Assembly (NCBI RefSeq): GCF_030445035.2
Contig: NC_080701.1
Location: 11,250,739 to 11,314,738 of the forward strand
Length of the DNA stretch: 64,000 nt
Direction of reading: 5' to 3'
From: Dasypus novemcinctus
Lineage: Eukaryota; Chordata; Mammalia; Cingulata; Dasypodidae
Part shown: positions 11,226-23,667 of the stretch, in pieces
How the letters are laid out: each line of letters begins with the position of its first letter
Position numbering within the stretch: the first letter of the stretch is position 1
Notes under the pieces: model-generated
The model's database searches: none
What the model was told of the DNA's origin: nothing
What the model saw: only the letters and a program-made list of their open reading frames with translations
Made by a program: the position numbers and the translations under genes

Positions 11226-12626
11226 AAAATCTTAAAAGCTACTAGAAAATCTTAAAGGGCTTAGTTGTCTCACACCAGATTGCGATGGACAGGATTCCTG
11301 TGGCGTTTGAAAGGACCCCAAGCTTCCCTCTGTTATAACTAGAGTATGCCGGGATGGGGCAGGAGCAGTGGAAATTCTGATAGGAGGCTGAGAGTGTTGG
11401 AATGAGGATGGAGGGCGGTCGCAGGTAATATTGGGCAACCAGAGAGCATCAGAAAATTAAGCCTGGAAGAGGCATGAAAAGGGGCAGGTGATGAGACAGA
11501 GAGTCTAGCAAGGCAGGGAGAGGACACCCAAGAAAAACTGCAATTTTCTACGATTCCCATGGAATATAATACCACTGTTGCTGGGTTAAAGGGGAGTTTA
11601 CCCACGTGGCTCATGCCACAGCAGTGCCCCCTCCTTCTGCCCAACCAGGAAAGTCCAGCTTGTTTCAGTCAAGCCAGCCACCGCCTGGGCTGACCCCATC
11701 TGTCATTTTCCGGGCAGATAGCAGAAGCAGAGCTGTGTGTCGTCTTGGATCACCATCTCTCCACCACTCTCTCCCACCAAAATCTTTCCTTCTTTTAGCA
11801 CCAGAAATGTATTCTCCAGGAAGTCTTTTTCTGGGGCTCTGCCAGTTCTGTAATTTCTGATCCTTCAATATTATCATGCAAGTGCAGAAGGAGCATTTTT
11901 TTCCCCCAGAATTCTTTTCTGCCTTAGCAGTATGCTTGGCTTGTTTTGCAGGGGAGTGTACATCTGAGGTCCTTTCACTGTGAGAGGCTGGAGTCCAGCC
12001 CAGGCGGAGCGGGCACTCCCCACGTGGGCACGGACGTGTGGCTGAGCATGCTGCCCCCCATGTGCAGAAGTAAAATCCAGCCACCCTTGCCTTCGCCAGC
12101 CTCCAGAATCCACAGCTCTGGGGTGACTTTTGGAAGAACGAAGACACTAAATGGTCCAGGTGTTTCCCTCCACGGTGCCCCCTGCAAACAGGAGCCATTG
12201 CGGCCAGTCAGGGTTGCACCATGAGTACTGCAGGGACATTTGCCTGGCAGCCTGAAGGCTGAATATGGCATGCTGACATATTTTGTTTGGATTGCACAAT
12301 GTTTTAAAAAATTGAGCCAACCTTGGAAAATCAGAATATCCCACACATAACCCTGGAACTTGGGCTTCCCTTGAATACTCCCAAGATAACCCTGTCAGCA
12401 ATCCCCCAGGGTTGCGATGGGCTGGAGGGGAGTAGCAGGGGCCCCATTGTCCCAGGCCTGTGATCTCCGGGCTAGAATCCCTGCCCCAACACGCAACCTG
12501 TGCATATGCTTGAGCTCCACCAAACCTACACATGGAAGCTGTCTAGCTGGTTTGTGGAGTCATCTGTGCCTCTATCACCAACCCCTTCCTGATTGGAAAG
12601 TGAGAATGAAGTATGTCATCAAGAAG
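11226..12626. other. Intergenic sequence, no gene seen
   Basis: No supported gene. Overlapping frames on both strands between 11600 and 12350 have no domain. 12280-12360 (TTGGATTGCACAATGTTTTA and onward) resembles an old repeat. Confidence 0.4.
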
Positions 12627-14140
12627 GCAGCATGAGTGGGGGCAGGAGGAGGCAGAGTCAGGAACTCCAAGAGTGAGCTCGTCCTACAATGCAGTTTGTT
12701 ATTGCCCAGAGCTTTCTAAATCGCCTGTCTGGGGGGCCCAGGAGATGAGAAGAATATCCTGCACCATCCTCAGAAGAACAGAAGGAGGAGACTGCCCATC
12801 TGCAGAGAAGAGTCATGATGACTCCGCGTCACTGAGGCTGATCCCCATCCCTGGCTGGTGGTACAGTCGCCTCAGGAGCTATTCCCTGGCAGGAGTTGGA
12901 AGCTCCATTTCCCAAAAACAGGGGAGGAAGAGACAGTTGGACACCGACTTCAACTACTGATTAGTAAATTCAGCTGGCTGAAGTCCAACAGCTAAAGTTT
13001 GAACCTGCCCAGGTCAGAAAAAGCCAGTGGCCTCCATTTTAACTCTGCCCCCAGCAGGAGGGGAAGAAGGGTTGATTGAAAATCACAGTGATGGCGAGAT
13101 TGGCTTCTTACTACCAGGTTGAATTGCTACCCTAGTCTGGGCTCCAGCCCGTCTCTGGCAAGGAGGAAGCTGGGGGAACCAGCACCAGCCTCTCCAGGCA
13201 ATTCCAGTCACTTTCAGCCCACATGGACTAGGCTATCGAGCACCCATGTGGCTACATTCCTACCCCTAATAGTACAGAGGGGGGGCAGTGTTTCCTGAGC
13301 CTTTCCAGGCAACTGCAGGTACTTTTGGCCCTCACAGAATAGACTGTTGGGTGCTCCTGTGGCTCTGTTCCCATCCTGGGCAGGGCAGGAGGAGGGCCAG
13401 TGCTTTGTCAGTCTATCAGGACAACTGCAGGTGGTTTTGACGAGCACTGCTTAGTTTGCTGCCCACACTGTGGATTTAACCCCACCACAGGCAGGGGAAG
13501 AAGGGGCATGGAGCTTCCTCAGTCTCTGCGAGCAACTACAGACAGTCTTGGCCCTCATGGCTTGGATTATTGTACACTGCTTGGCTCCGTCTCCTTTCCT
13601 GGCAGGAGAGAAGTGTGGGAGAAGCTTCATCAGTTCCTGGGGCAATGCGGGCATGTTCAGTCTCCACGGCTTATGATGCCAACCACATCTTCAGCTCCTA
13701 CTCTGCAAACAACAAGGGAGAAAGGGCAAGAAAGATGAAAAAAAAAAAAGCTGAAAAAATTCAGATTGGTCAAGCACAAGCCACTTAAAGTTCCAAGTTA
13801 AGTTGAACCAAGTATCAAAGAAGGGCTCTAGCCCAGCACCGATCAGATAGAAAGCCCTGCACTAAAGGGAGAAATGGAGCCTGGAATAAATCCAATCAAT
13901 GGATCAGATGCTGAGACACCAACAGAAAATTACAATCCATTCCAAGAAACAGGAAGCTACAGCCCAGTCAAAGGAGCAAACTAAGCCTAGATGACATAAA
14001 GGAGTTGACACAATTAATCATAGGTGTTTAAAGAGATCTCCTTAATAAATTCAATGAGGTGACTAAACTGATTAAGGATATCAAGAAGACAGTGGGTGAG
14101 CACAAAGAAGAATTTGAAAGCATACATAGAAAAAATTGCT
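12627..14140 (+). mobile_element. L1 LINE, 5' UTR and beginning of ORF1
   Basis: Matches the 5' region of the minus-strand L1 at 51-52.5 kb. Shared phrases include GGAGGAGACTGCCCATCTGC, GGAGACAGTTGG-type text, and the ORF1 segment TTAATAAATTCAATGAG. From 13189 to about 13660 the 5' UTR consists of roughly 110-bp modules, each starting near a CAGGCAACTGCAGG-like motif. The ORF1 start codon equivalent (ATG in the other copy) is ACA at 13959-13961. ORF1 coiled-coil coding follows (INKFNE, DIKKT, EHKEEFESIHRK in the frame at 14041-14136) and stops abruptly at about 14140. An extra stretch near 13745-13855 is absent from the other copy. Confidence 0.8.
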
Positions 14141-14857
14141 TGGGTTTATTTTATAGTCACAGAGCTCTTGAGAAATCATGGTATGAAATTAACTTGGGTA
14201 CATGCCACATGTCCAGTGTCAAGGGTGTGTGTAATTTTCTGCAAACTAGCACATTCACTCTTTTCTCTCCAACTCTAATAAGCACACCAAAACGGCAAGT
14301 GAGTGGGACTTGTGGAATGGCAGAGTAAGGAACTCAGTGGGAATTCTCCCCAGCAAAAGTATTTAAATAATGAAAATTATTTTTAAAAAATATGTAAAAC
14401 AAAGGATCTGAAGTCTCTGGAAATTGTCTTAAAGGCATAAAGCAAATGGAGACATTCTTACTCATTCACGAAAACCTGTGAAATCTTGGTAAGGATGGCA
14501 GGAGTTCGCAGCACTTGAGCCATGACCTGCCCCCTTTCTTCCTCTCCCCTACAGCTCCATGCTCTGGAACTCTACCCTGCAAAGCTCTATGCTCAATGCT
14601 CTGCCACAGCAGGTGTGGCCAAGAAGATATGGTTCCCTCTTTCCCAAGCTCCCTGGGGCTATGGTTTTGTTTCTCACCCTCCCCAGTTGGCAATCCAGAA
14701 GTTCGACTCTAGGTGAGCATAGCCAAGAGGACTGGGCTTCCCTCCACAGTCCACACCTGTAAGGCAGGAGCTTTATCTCAAGGTTGGCAAGCCAAGAATA
14801 CTGGGGCCCAATCACACCTGCCCTCACTCACAATTAGGGCAGAGAGTCCATGCTAAG
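14141..14857 (+). mobile_element. Probable older L1 5' UTR or deleted L1 segment
   Basis: Contains GTGGAATGGCAGAGTAAGGA then GGGAATTCTCCCCAGCAAAA, the kind of opening seen in older L1 5' UTRs. No coding frame. It separates the ORF1 start from the LTR and ORF2 of the surrounding L1. Confidence 0.45.
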
Positions 14858-15593
14858 AGACAGTTTTTGGTTTGCCAAGTGGCTGCTGATGCAAAGTACC
14901 AGAAATGTGTTGGATTTTTAAGAGGTTATTTATTTGGGGTAAAAGCTCACAGTTCCAAGGCCGTGAAAAGTCCAACTCAAGAAAGTACCATAAGAGGTGC
15001 TTTCTCACCAAAGTCAGCTACTGTTGAGCCTGACAATGTTGCCACATGGAGGAGCCCAATGGCTACCAGTCTCTGCAGAGGTCTCTGTCTTCCCCTCCAG
15101 AATCTACAATCTCTTAGGGTTTAGCTTTGAGCAACCAGGCATAGGATTTGTCTCTTTCCAGCCCTCCTCTATCAGTCTCAGCTGCTTTGCTTTCTTCCCG
15201 AGTTTAGCTATAAGCTATCAAGCATACATCAGGGCTTGTCTTCTCTTGAGCTGCTCCATGAGTTCTGCCTCTTGAGGGCTTTATGCTTAAACAATCCTCT
15301 AGCTCTCTCTCACATGGAAGGATCCAAAATGGAGGCTTCCTTTTCCTCTGTTTATGCCTCCCTGTGTTTCTATTTATATCAGAGCCAGCAAGGGGGTAGA
15401 GATTCAACCTAGGTCGTGCCTCATCGATGTAGTCCAATAAAAAGCCCTAAATTGAGCTTATCAAGTAATCTAATCAAAGGACCCTCAACTGAATTTAATG
15501 CAATCAAAGGGTATCACACCCACAGGAATAGATTAGTTTAAAAACAAAATCTTTCTCTCTTGAAGATTTATAAAATAATCTCACACTGTCACA
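14858..15593 (-). mobile_element. Solo LTR (MaLR-like, long variant)
   Basis: Begins near TTTGGTTTGCCAAGTGGCTG, has a reverse AATAAA (GGTTATTTATTTGGGG) and ends CTCACACTGTCACA. Same family as the LTRs at 1169 and 63018. L1 ORF2 sequence resumes at 15594. Confidence 0.65.
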
Positions 15594-18500
15594 GATGCAA
15601 ATCAACAACAGATAGAAAAGGGGAAAATTCACAAATATATGGAGATTAAGCAATACACTTTAAAATAATCAGTAGGTCAAAGAAGAAATTACAAGAGGAA
15701 TCAATAAATATCTTGAGACAACTGGAAATGAGAACACAACATATCAGAACATATGGGATGCAGTGAAGGCAGTGCCAAGAGGGAAATTTATAGCCCTCAA
15801 CCTTACATTAAACAAGAAAAAAAGAGCTGAAATACATAACTTAACTATGTATGTATGGAGGAACTAGGAAAAAAAAAAACCTGCAAACTATTCCCAAAGC
15901 AAGCAAAAGGAATGAAATAACAAAGATCAGAGGAGAAATAAACAAAATTGAGAATAGAAAAACAACAGAGAGAATTAATAAAGCCAAATTTGGTACTTTG
16001 AGAATAATGAAATTAACGAACTCTTAGCCAGACTGACATAAAAAGAGAGAAAATGCAAATAAATGAAATCAGAAATGAAAATGCAGACATAACTACTGCC
16101 CCTACAGAAATAAAAGAGGGTGTAAGAGGATACTATGCCAACAAACTAGAAAATGTAGATGAAATGGAAAAATTCCTAGGACCATAAACAACCTATACTA
16201 ACACTAGAATAAATAGAAGACCTCAACAAATCAATCACAAGTAAAAAGATTGAAATGGTCATCAAACAACTCCCCAAAATGAAAAGTCCAGGACTAGATG
16301 GCTTCATGAGTAAATTCTATTTACAGACCCATTTCCCTAATGAATACAGATGTAAAAATCCTCAACAAAATACTGATTGAATCTAACAACACATTAAAAT
16401 AAGTATTCATCACAATCAAATGGGTTTTATGCCAAGCATATAAGGGTAGTTCAACACAAGTAAATCAATCAGCATAATATACCACATTAATAAATCAAAG
16501 AAGGAAAATCACATGATCATCTGTATTGACATAGTAAAGGCATTTGTCAAAATACAGCATCTTTTCTTGATAAAAATACTCCAGAAATTGGAACTGAAGG
16601 AAATTTTCACAACATGATAAAGAGCATATATGAAAACCCGACGGTTAATATCATACTCAATTGTGAAAGACTGAAAACCTTCCCACTGAGATTGGGAACA
16701 AGACAAGGAAGTCCACTGTTGCTTCGGTTGTTCAACGTAGTGCTAGAGGTTCTAGCTAGAGCAATCAGGCAAGAAAATGAAATGAAAGATGTCCAAATTG
16801 TAAAGGAAGAAGTATAACTTTTGTTATTCACAGATGATATGACCCTATACCTAGAAAGTCCTGAAAAATATACAAGAAAGCTATAAAGCTACTAAATGAG
16901 TTCAGCAGAGTGGCAGAATACAAGATTAACATGCAAATGTATTAGTGTTTCTATATACCAGTAATGAGCAACCTGAGGAGGAAGTCAGGGAAAAATTCCA
17001 TTCACAACAGCAACAAAAAGAGGAAAACATTTAGGAATAAACCTAACCAAGGTTGTAAAGCACTTGTATTCAGAAAACTACAATGCATTGCTAAAAGAAA
17101 TCAAAGAAGACCTAAACAAATGGAAGAACATTCTGTGCTCATGGATTGGAAGACTAAATATCATTAAGATGTTAATTCTACCAAAATCTGTATGCAGATT
17201 CACTGCAATCTTGAATAAATTCCAACAGCCTTTTTAAAAGAAATGGAAAAACCAATTATCAAATTTATTTGGAAAGGTAAGGGGCCCTGAATAACCAGCA
17301 ATATTTTAAAAAGGAAGAACTAAGTTGGAGGCCTCTCACTACTGGACTTGCGATCACACTACCTAGCTATAAAACAGCATAGTACTGCCATAAAGATAGA
17401 CACATGGACCAATGGAACTGAATTGATGGTTCAGAAACAGACCCACACATCTGTGGTCAAGTGATGTTTGACAAGTCTGCCAAACCTACCCAGCTGGGGC
17501 AGAACAGTCTATTAACTAGACTAGATATCCTTACCCAAAAGAAAGAAAGATGACCCCTATCTTACATCTTATACAAAAATTAGCTCATAATAGAACAAAG
17601 ACCTAAATATAAAAGTTAGAACCATGAAATTCCTATAAGGAAATGAAAGGAAACATCTTCAAGACCTGGTGGTAGGTGGTGTTTCTTACACCTTACATTG
17701 AAAGCACGAGCAACAAAAGAAAAAAACGGATAAATGGGAAGTCCTCAAACTTAAACACTTTTGCGTGTCACAGGACATTGTCAAGAAGATGAAAAGGCAG
17801 CACTGCCAATGAGAGAAAATATTTGGAAATCACATATCTGATAAAGGTTTGATTTGCATGCTGTATAAAGAGATCATACAGCCCAACAATAAAAGAGCAA
17901 GCAAGCCGATTTAAAAATAGGCAAAAGACTTAGACATTTCTCCAAAGAGGAAATACAAATGGCAAAAAAAGCACATGAAAAAGTGTTCAATGTCCCTACT
18001 ATTATGGAAATGCAAATAAAAACTGCAATGAAATATCATTTCGCACCTCATAGAATGGCCATTATTAAAAAATAAAGATAAAAAACCAGAAAACAGCATG
18101 TGCTGGAAAGTATGTGGAGAAATAGAAATACTCCTTCCCTGTTGGTGGGAGCGTAAAATGGTGTAGCGTCTGTGGAAGACAGTTTGATGGTTCCTCAGGA
18201 AGCTAAATGTAGAATTGCCAAAAGATCTGGCAGTTCTTCTACTACAAATGTATCCAGAAGAACTGAAAACAGAGACATGAGCAGACATTTGCACACCAAT
18301 GTTCATAGTAGCCTTATTCATGATGGCCAAAAGATGAAACAGCTCCATTGTCTATCCACCGATGAATGGATAAACAAAATGTGTTATGTATTATATGTAT
18401 GATGAAATACTATGCTGCTGTAAGAAGAAATGAAATTGGGACACATATGATAACATGGATGAAACTTGAAGACATTATGCTTAGTGAAATAAGCCAGACA

Positions 18501-19485
18501 CACACACAAATATTGTATGGGCTCACTAATATGAACTAAATACAAGGAATATACACATGGAGTTAAAACCTAGACTATAGGTCACTAGGAGATAGGATGA
18601 GGCCTGAGAAGGGGTGCTTACGCTTAAGAGATGTAGAATTTTCAATTAGCTTCACTGTAGAAGTGTGGAAATGGATAGAGTTGATGGTAACACATTCTAG
18701 TGAGTATAACTAACATGACTGTTTTATAACTGGGATTGTGGCTGAAAGGGGTAGTCTAGGGATGCAGATATCAGTTGAAAGAAAGCTAGAGAATAATCCA
18801 TGGACTGAATGACATAGTGAAACTGGAGGTGGATGAAGACTGTGGTTAATAGTACAAATTCAAGAATGTTCTTCTATGAACTAGAACAAATGTACATCAC
18901 TATTACAAGGTGGTAAGAATGTGGAGAAGCATGGGGAAATGCAATTAATGTAACTTATGGGCTATAGTTAATAGCAATATTGTATTATTCTTGCATCAGT
19001 GTCAAAGAAGGTACTATATCAATGCTAATGATAAATAATGCAGTATGGGATTTTCTCTTTTGGACTAAGGAAATTTTAAAAATTTACTGAGGTGATAACT
19101 GCACAACTCTGTGATGAAAGTGAGAACCACTCAGGACATACTTTGGATGAATTGTACAAGGCATGGAACTGTATAACACAGACAACCACGTGGTGGAAGA
19201 TGGACTGTGGTTAACAATATAAATATGAGAGTGTTCTCTCATGAACTATAACACATGTCCATTACTAATATATGGTGTTAATAATAGAGGGTGTATGGAA
19301 AAATATAACAAACATAAGCTATGGACCATAGTCCTGGTAATAGTCTGATGATGTTCTTTCATAATCTGTAACAAATGTCCCACAACACTGTGAGATGTTG
19401 GTGAAGGGTGATGTATGGGAATTCGACACATTATGCATGAGTACATTGTAAGCTCACTTCTCTAATAAAAAATACATATGTTTTT
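15594..19485 (+). mobile_element. L1 LINE, ORF2 remnant and 3' UTR
   Basis: ORF2 is recognisable in pieces. Around 15700-16200 is the segment between endonuclease and reverse transcriptase. The reverse transcriptase core at 16614-16817 shows YENPTVNIILN and LGTRQGSPLLLRLFNVVLEV. The FTDD-like catalytic block is at 16820-16850 (LLLFTDDMTLYLE). C-terminal coding follows to about 18540. Many stops and small deletions destroy it. The 3' UTR (18545-19480) has repeated phrases such as GTGGTTAATAGTACAAATTC and ends with an AATAAAAAATA-type tail. It is probably the same insertion as the 5' part at 12627. Confidence 0.85.
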
Positions 19486-20845
19486 TAAAAAAGAAAGTGG
19501 CATGAGGATGGGGTGTGTGTATGTGTGTGCTGGTTTTATTGCCAGGGAGGTATAAGAGTTAAGTGAAGGTGAAGAAGGCTCTAGAAGGATGAGATTAGGT
19601 TCCTGGATATTGAGCTTAACTGGCTGTGCTTCCAACAGGTGGCTCACACAGAGGAGGAGGACAAAGTGTAGGGTTGGGTAGAAAGAAGATTCACTCATAG
19701 TCCAAGTTCATCTGTAATTCACATCTCCGAGCCCACCCCATAAAGCTTTAAACAAGGGAGGCTGGTTAGCCACCAACTAAAAGCCATGCTTCTCTAAAAT
19801 CATGGATTTACCACTTGGAAGGATGTACTTTCCCTATGAGTACGAGGTAAAGACAGCGTAGCACCTGCATGCCAACTGGGTGAGGGAGAGCAGGCTGTGC
19901 AGTGCCAGCTGACTGGGAGCCTCTCGCCTCCCAGCAGTGGAGGGAAGGCAGCTCGTGCCCCACGTGCTCAGCAGCTCCCAAACCCAAAGAGCAAGTCACT
20001 AACATGTCCCACATTGGGCAGCCTCGGGGAGAACAAAATAAAATCTTCCTTGTTTAAAACAGTCACCTCTAAGATATCCCCATATATCTGGCTTTTATTT
20101 TAAAGTAACAGAATTAACAATTGTGGAATGAGGAGAGTGACCCAAATGCAACAGTGGGTGAATATTTTTTTAAAAAACACATTGAATAAAAGGATCTTGC
20201 TTAAGAAAGACCCGCGTTTCCTTCACATTCGTGAGGCAGAGTCTAGATATCTTTTATAAACTCAGATCGGCTCTGATGGTTGTTTTTGGCCTGGTTGCCC
20301 TTAGAAGCAAGAAAAGAAGCCCATCGTGTGTTTTCTCTCTGCACCATTCCAATCTGAGGAGGCCAAGTTTTAGCCACACAGGGCAGATTCCTGAAGGAGG
20401 GTGAGTGCTCACACATTCTGTAATGACCAGTTTGTTTGAGGCCCTTTTAAATTATCGTGCTGCCGGCCAACATGTAGTTTCCCACTGATGGTGGTGGGAG
20501 CGTGGGCTATTCCTTACGTCATATGCTTGTTTATCCGTGTATTGGGAGCGGGGATGGGGCTGGAAGAAAGACCCGTTAGAAACTGAGAGATGGACTGAAA
20601 TTTGACTTGCATTTTATTGTACATGTGTTCCGTGACTTTCTCCTGAATCCCAAATCTTAAAAATGCAGTCTAAAACAAACCAATGAAAAGCAAGCAAACA
20701 CACAAAAATAGCTGTGCCCGGCACATCCTGAGAACCATGCCCAGTCCCTCCATCCGGGAGGTTACATCTCCCTGCTCCACGCCCAGCCTTTGGGGAGGGC
20801 TCTGGATTCACATTTCACTGCAGCCTGTAGCTCTGAAGAAGGAAT
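19486..20845. other. Intergenic sequence, no gene seen
   Basis: Apparently single-copy sequence with no coding frame of note. A GT-rich patch lies at 19512-19530. Confidence 0.45.
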
Positions 20846-21271
20846 TTTTTTTTTAAAGATTTATTTATTTATTTATTTATTTATATTTATTTGTCCCCCC
20901 TTCCCCCACCCCTCAGCTGTCTGCTCTCTGTGTCCATTTGCTGTGTGTTCTTCCGGGTCCATTCACATTCTTGTCAGCGGCACCAGGAATCAGTGTCTCT
21001 CTTTTTTGTGTCATCTTGCTGTGTCCGCTCTCCATGTGTGCCACTCCTGGGCAGGCTGCACTTTTTTCACGCTGGGCGGCTCTCCTTACGGGGTGCACTC
21101 CTGCTCACGGGGCTCCCCTATGCAGGGGACACCCCTGGGTGGCATGGCACTCCTTGTGCACATCAGCACTGTGTGTGGGCCAGCGCCACATGGGTCAGGA
21201 GGCCCTGGGGTCGAACCCTGGACCTCCCATGTGGTAGGCAGATGCTCTATCAGTTGAGCAAAATCCCTTCC
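20846..21271 (-). mobile_element. DAS-type tRNA SINE
   Basis: Full-length with a (TTTA)n tail at 20860-20890. Flanked by a perfect 13-bp duplication, CTGAAGAAGGAAT, at 20833-20845 and 21272-21284. Confidence 0.96.
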
Positions 21272-21507
21272 CTGAAGAAGGAATCTTATCTTTCCTTTAG
21301 GACACCAGAGGCCATTTACATGCCATAACCCCTTGAGAACTTTTGCATGGCTCTCAGGTTTCATGGTGGTGTTTGTCCTTGAACTTGTGTATGAATTGTC
21401 TGCCCAGCTAAGCTGGGTTCATAGAGTGCAGAGGGTGTGCTTTCCACCTTCAGGCTATGACTCTCAGCACAGGCCTCTGCCCACGTCGGGTTCTAAGAAA
21501 CAATCTG

Positions 21508-21613
21508 GTGCTGGCTTTGGCAGTACATATACTAAAATGGGAACGATATAGAGAAGATTAGCATGGCCCCCTGCAAGGATGATATGCAAATTCATGAAGC
21601 GTTCCATATTTTT
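21508..21613 (+). pseudogene. RNU6: U6 snRNA retrocopy (5' half of a U6-L1 chimera)
   Basis: A near-complete U6 from GTGCTGGCTTTGGCAGTACA through ACTAAAATGGGAACGATAT, AGAGAAGATTAGCATGGCCC, GATATGCAAATTCATGAAG to CGTTCCATATTTTT. Differences from canonical U6 are mostly CpG-type changes, plus a two-base loss where the parent has a CGC in the central region. There is no evident proximal sequence element upstream; instead the U6 starts exactly at the end of a target-site duplication. It is therefore a dead retrocopy, not a U6 gene. It continues without a gap into L1 3' sequence. Confidence 0.93.
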
Positions 21614-22536
21614 AGTAGATACATCCCAGGTACTGGTTCTCCAAGGGCTACAGAGACCCACAGGTTCTATGGTCGTGGCAGATGGCTCTGGAGTTCAGTG
21701 CCATGTCAGTGGCCCTACTTTGGAGTTTGTGTTCCTGAGTGTGATGGAGTTGGACTCAGATATGACCTTTCTACACATGCCTCTTCTGTCACTTTTACTG
21801 AACCTGTGGTTGGCACTAGGTTTGGTGTATACTCAGGAGACCTGAATCTCTGGACTGTCCATGTGACAGCCAGACCCTGAGCCTCAGCAGACTTGCAACT
21901 CCTACCCTCTGGATTATTGGATTTACCCTGGCCAGCTAACAGGGAGGTGAAGGTCAACCACCACACAGGGAGCCAAGAGTGCCTACAACTGAAAGCAGGA
22001 GAATTGCATCCATCATCCATGTGGAATCTAAGCCCCCTCTCGATATAGAGGTGGAGTGGACATAACCATCCAGGGTCCACAGGATGGAGGAGTAGAGTAT
22101 GGATTAGAGTGGATTTACCAATATTCTACTATGTAACTATTGTGAGCAGTATTGGAAGAAGTTGTAGCATTGATGTGGAGAAAGTGGCCATGGTAGCTGC
22201 TGAGGGTAGGGAGAGGGAAGAAGAGATATGATGTGGGGGCATTTTCAGGACTTGGAGTTGTCCTGGGTGGTGCTGCAGAGACAGATGCTGGACATTGCAT
22301 GTCCTGCCATGGCCCACTGGGTGGACTGGGGGAGAGTGTAAACTACAATATAAGCCATTATCCATGCGGTGCAACAGTGCTCCACAATGTATTCACCAAA
22401 TGCAAGAATGTGCCACGATGATGAAAGAGGTTGTTGATGTGGGAGGAGAGGGATGAGGGGGGTGGGAGTATATGGGGACCTCTGATATTTTTTGAATGTA
22501 ACATTTTAAAAAAATAGAGAAAAATAAAATAAAATA
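21614..22536 (+). mobile_element. L1 3' end joined to U6 (template-switch product)
   Basis: Homologous to the L1 3' ends at 26.5-27.1 kb (reverse) and 27.65-28.1 kb. Shared phrases: GAGTATGGATTAGAGTGGA, GTGGGGGCATTTTCAGGACT, GGAGTTGTCCTGGGTGGTGC and GATGAAAGAGGTTGTTGATG. It ends in an A-rich (AAAAT)n tail. The flanking duplication AAGAAACAATCTG (21495-21507 and 22537-22549) encloses U6 plus L1 as one insertion. Confidence 0.88.
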
Positions 22537-22549
22537 AAGAAACAATCTG

Positions 22550-23660
22550 TTGAACAAAGAGCTCAGCGACTGATTTGGAAGGTGGAATCTGTACTAAATG
22601 GTGCTGATCGTTTCCCTTGGTACAGGTTCAGGCAATGGTGGAGACTTATTCAAACAGTAGCAGTCCAGGGCAGGCCTTCTCATACCCACAGCCAGAAGAG
22701 ATGGCCCCCCCTGGCAGTGCCACAGCCTTTCTTCAGCTCCCCTTCTCTAGGCTCCCCTGCACCCACAGACACACACACAGCCATGGGCACACTGACTTTG
22801 CATGTCCCCTCTCTCTTTTACCTCTGTATTCTTCCTCACCTTCTCTTCTCTGGAAATTTTCAACTTTGTAAAAAAAAAAAAAAAATAGTCAAACCCAGGG
22901 CCTAAGGTCAAAGGCATTTGGGTGATATTTCCTAAGAACCACAAGTTTAGGGAGTGGATTGATTATTAAGGTCAGTTTTTAAAAATACTTGAACTCAACA
23001 GATGTCTAGAATTCCAGATCATCAGAGCTTCAAGATGTACGCATCGTGTGACTTTTATACCAATAAATTCTGTAAGGATTTGAGGAGCTAAGAAGGAAGG
23101 GATGACTTGGGAAGGGGAAGGCTGTGACAGCTTGCTCTTGGAAGGCACTCGGCTGTCTGGGGCATTCCAAACAATGAAGCAATTGAAGAATTCAAATGAG
23201 GAGGTGATCTTCCATCTTTACAAGGCATCTCCTGGACACACCAAGCCTGGAGTTTCAGTGGGCCCTGAGCTTCCTTCCTCTGGCACGCTTTCCCATTAGG
23301 GTGGGCCAGCGTTCAACATTTTTACATTGCACATGCCCAGGCAACTGTTAGGTTTATTCTCAATGTCTTTGTTTGTTTCAGATACATTTGTCTTAAAGAA
23401 GAATTTTCACCTTCAAAAAAAAAATAAAAACACACACATACACCAGAAGACCATGACTTTTCAAAGACCCCCTAAATATTTTCTCAACATCTCTGAGAAA
23501 AATACTCATTTTGCAGGTCAAAATTACCCCATGAAAGGATATAGCCAAAGCTATGAAGCTAAATAGGATTGTAACAGTCAGGCTTTTCAAAGTCCAATCC
23601 AATACTTTTTAAAAATCCAGTTTGCATTTAAAAAATTGTTATTCAAAGCAATACATTTGA
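22550..23660. other. Intergenic sequence, no gene seen
   Basis: No gene. Contains a short ACAC run near 22768 and an A-run at 22869-22884. Otherwise apparently single-copy. Confidence 0.45.
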
Positions 23661-23667
23661 TTCCTAT

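Noticed and set aside
13189..13660. CRISPR-like or satellite array
   Set aside because: The units are degenerate, lie in an L1 5' UTR and recur in the other L1, so they are promoter modules of the LINE.
21508..21613. Functional U6 snRNA gene
   Set aside because: Base changes, a two-base loss in the central region, no upstream snRNA promoter, and a target-site duplication exactly at its start show it is a retrocopy.
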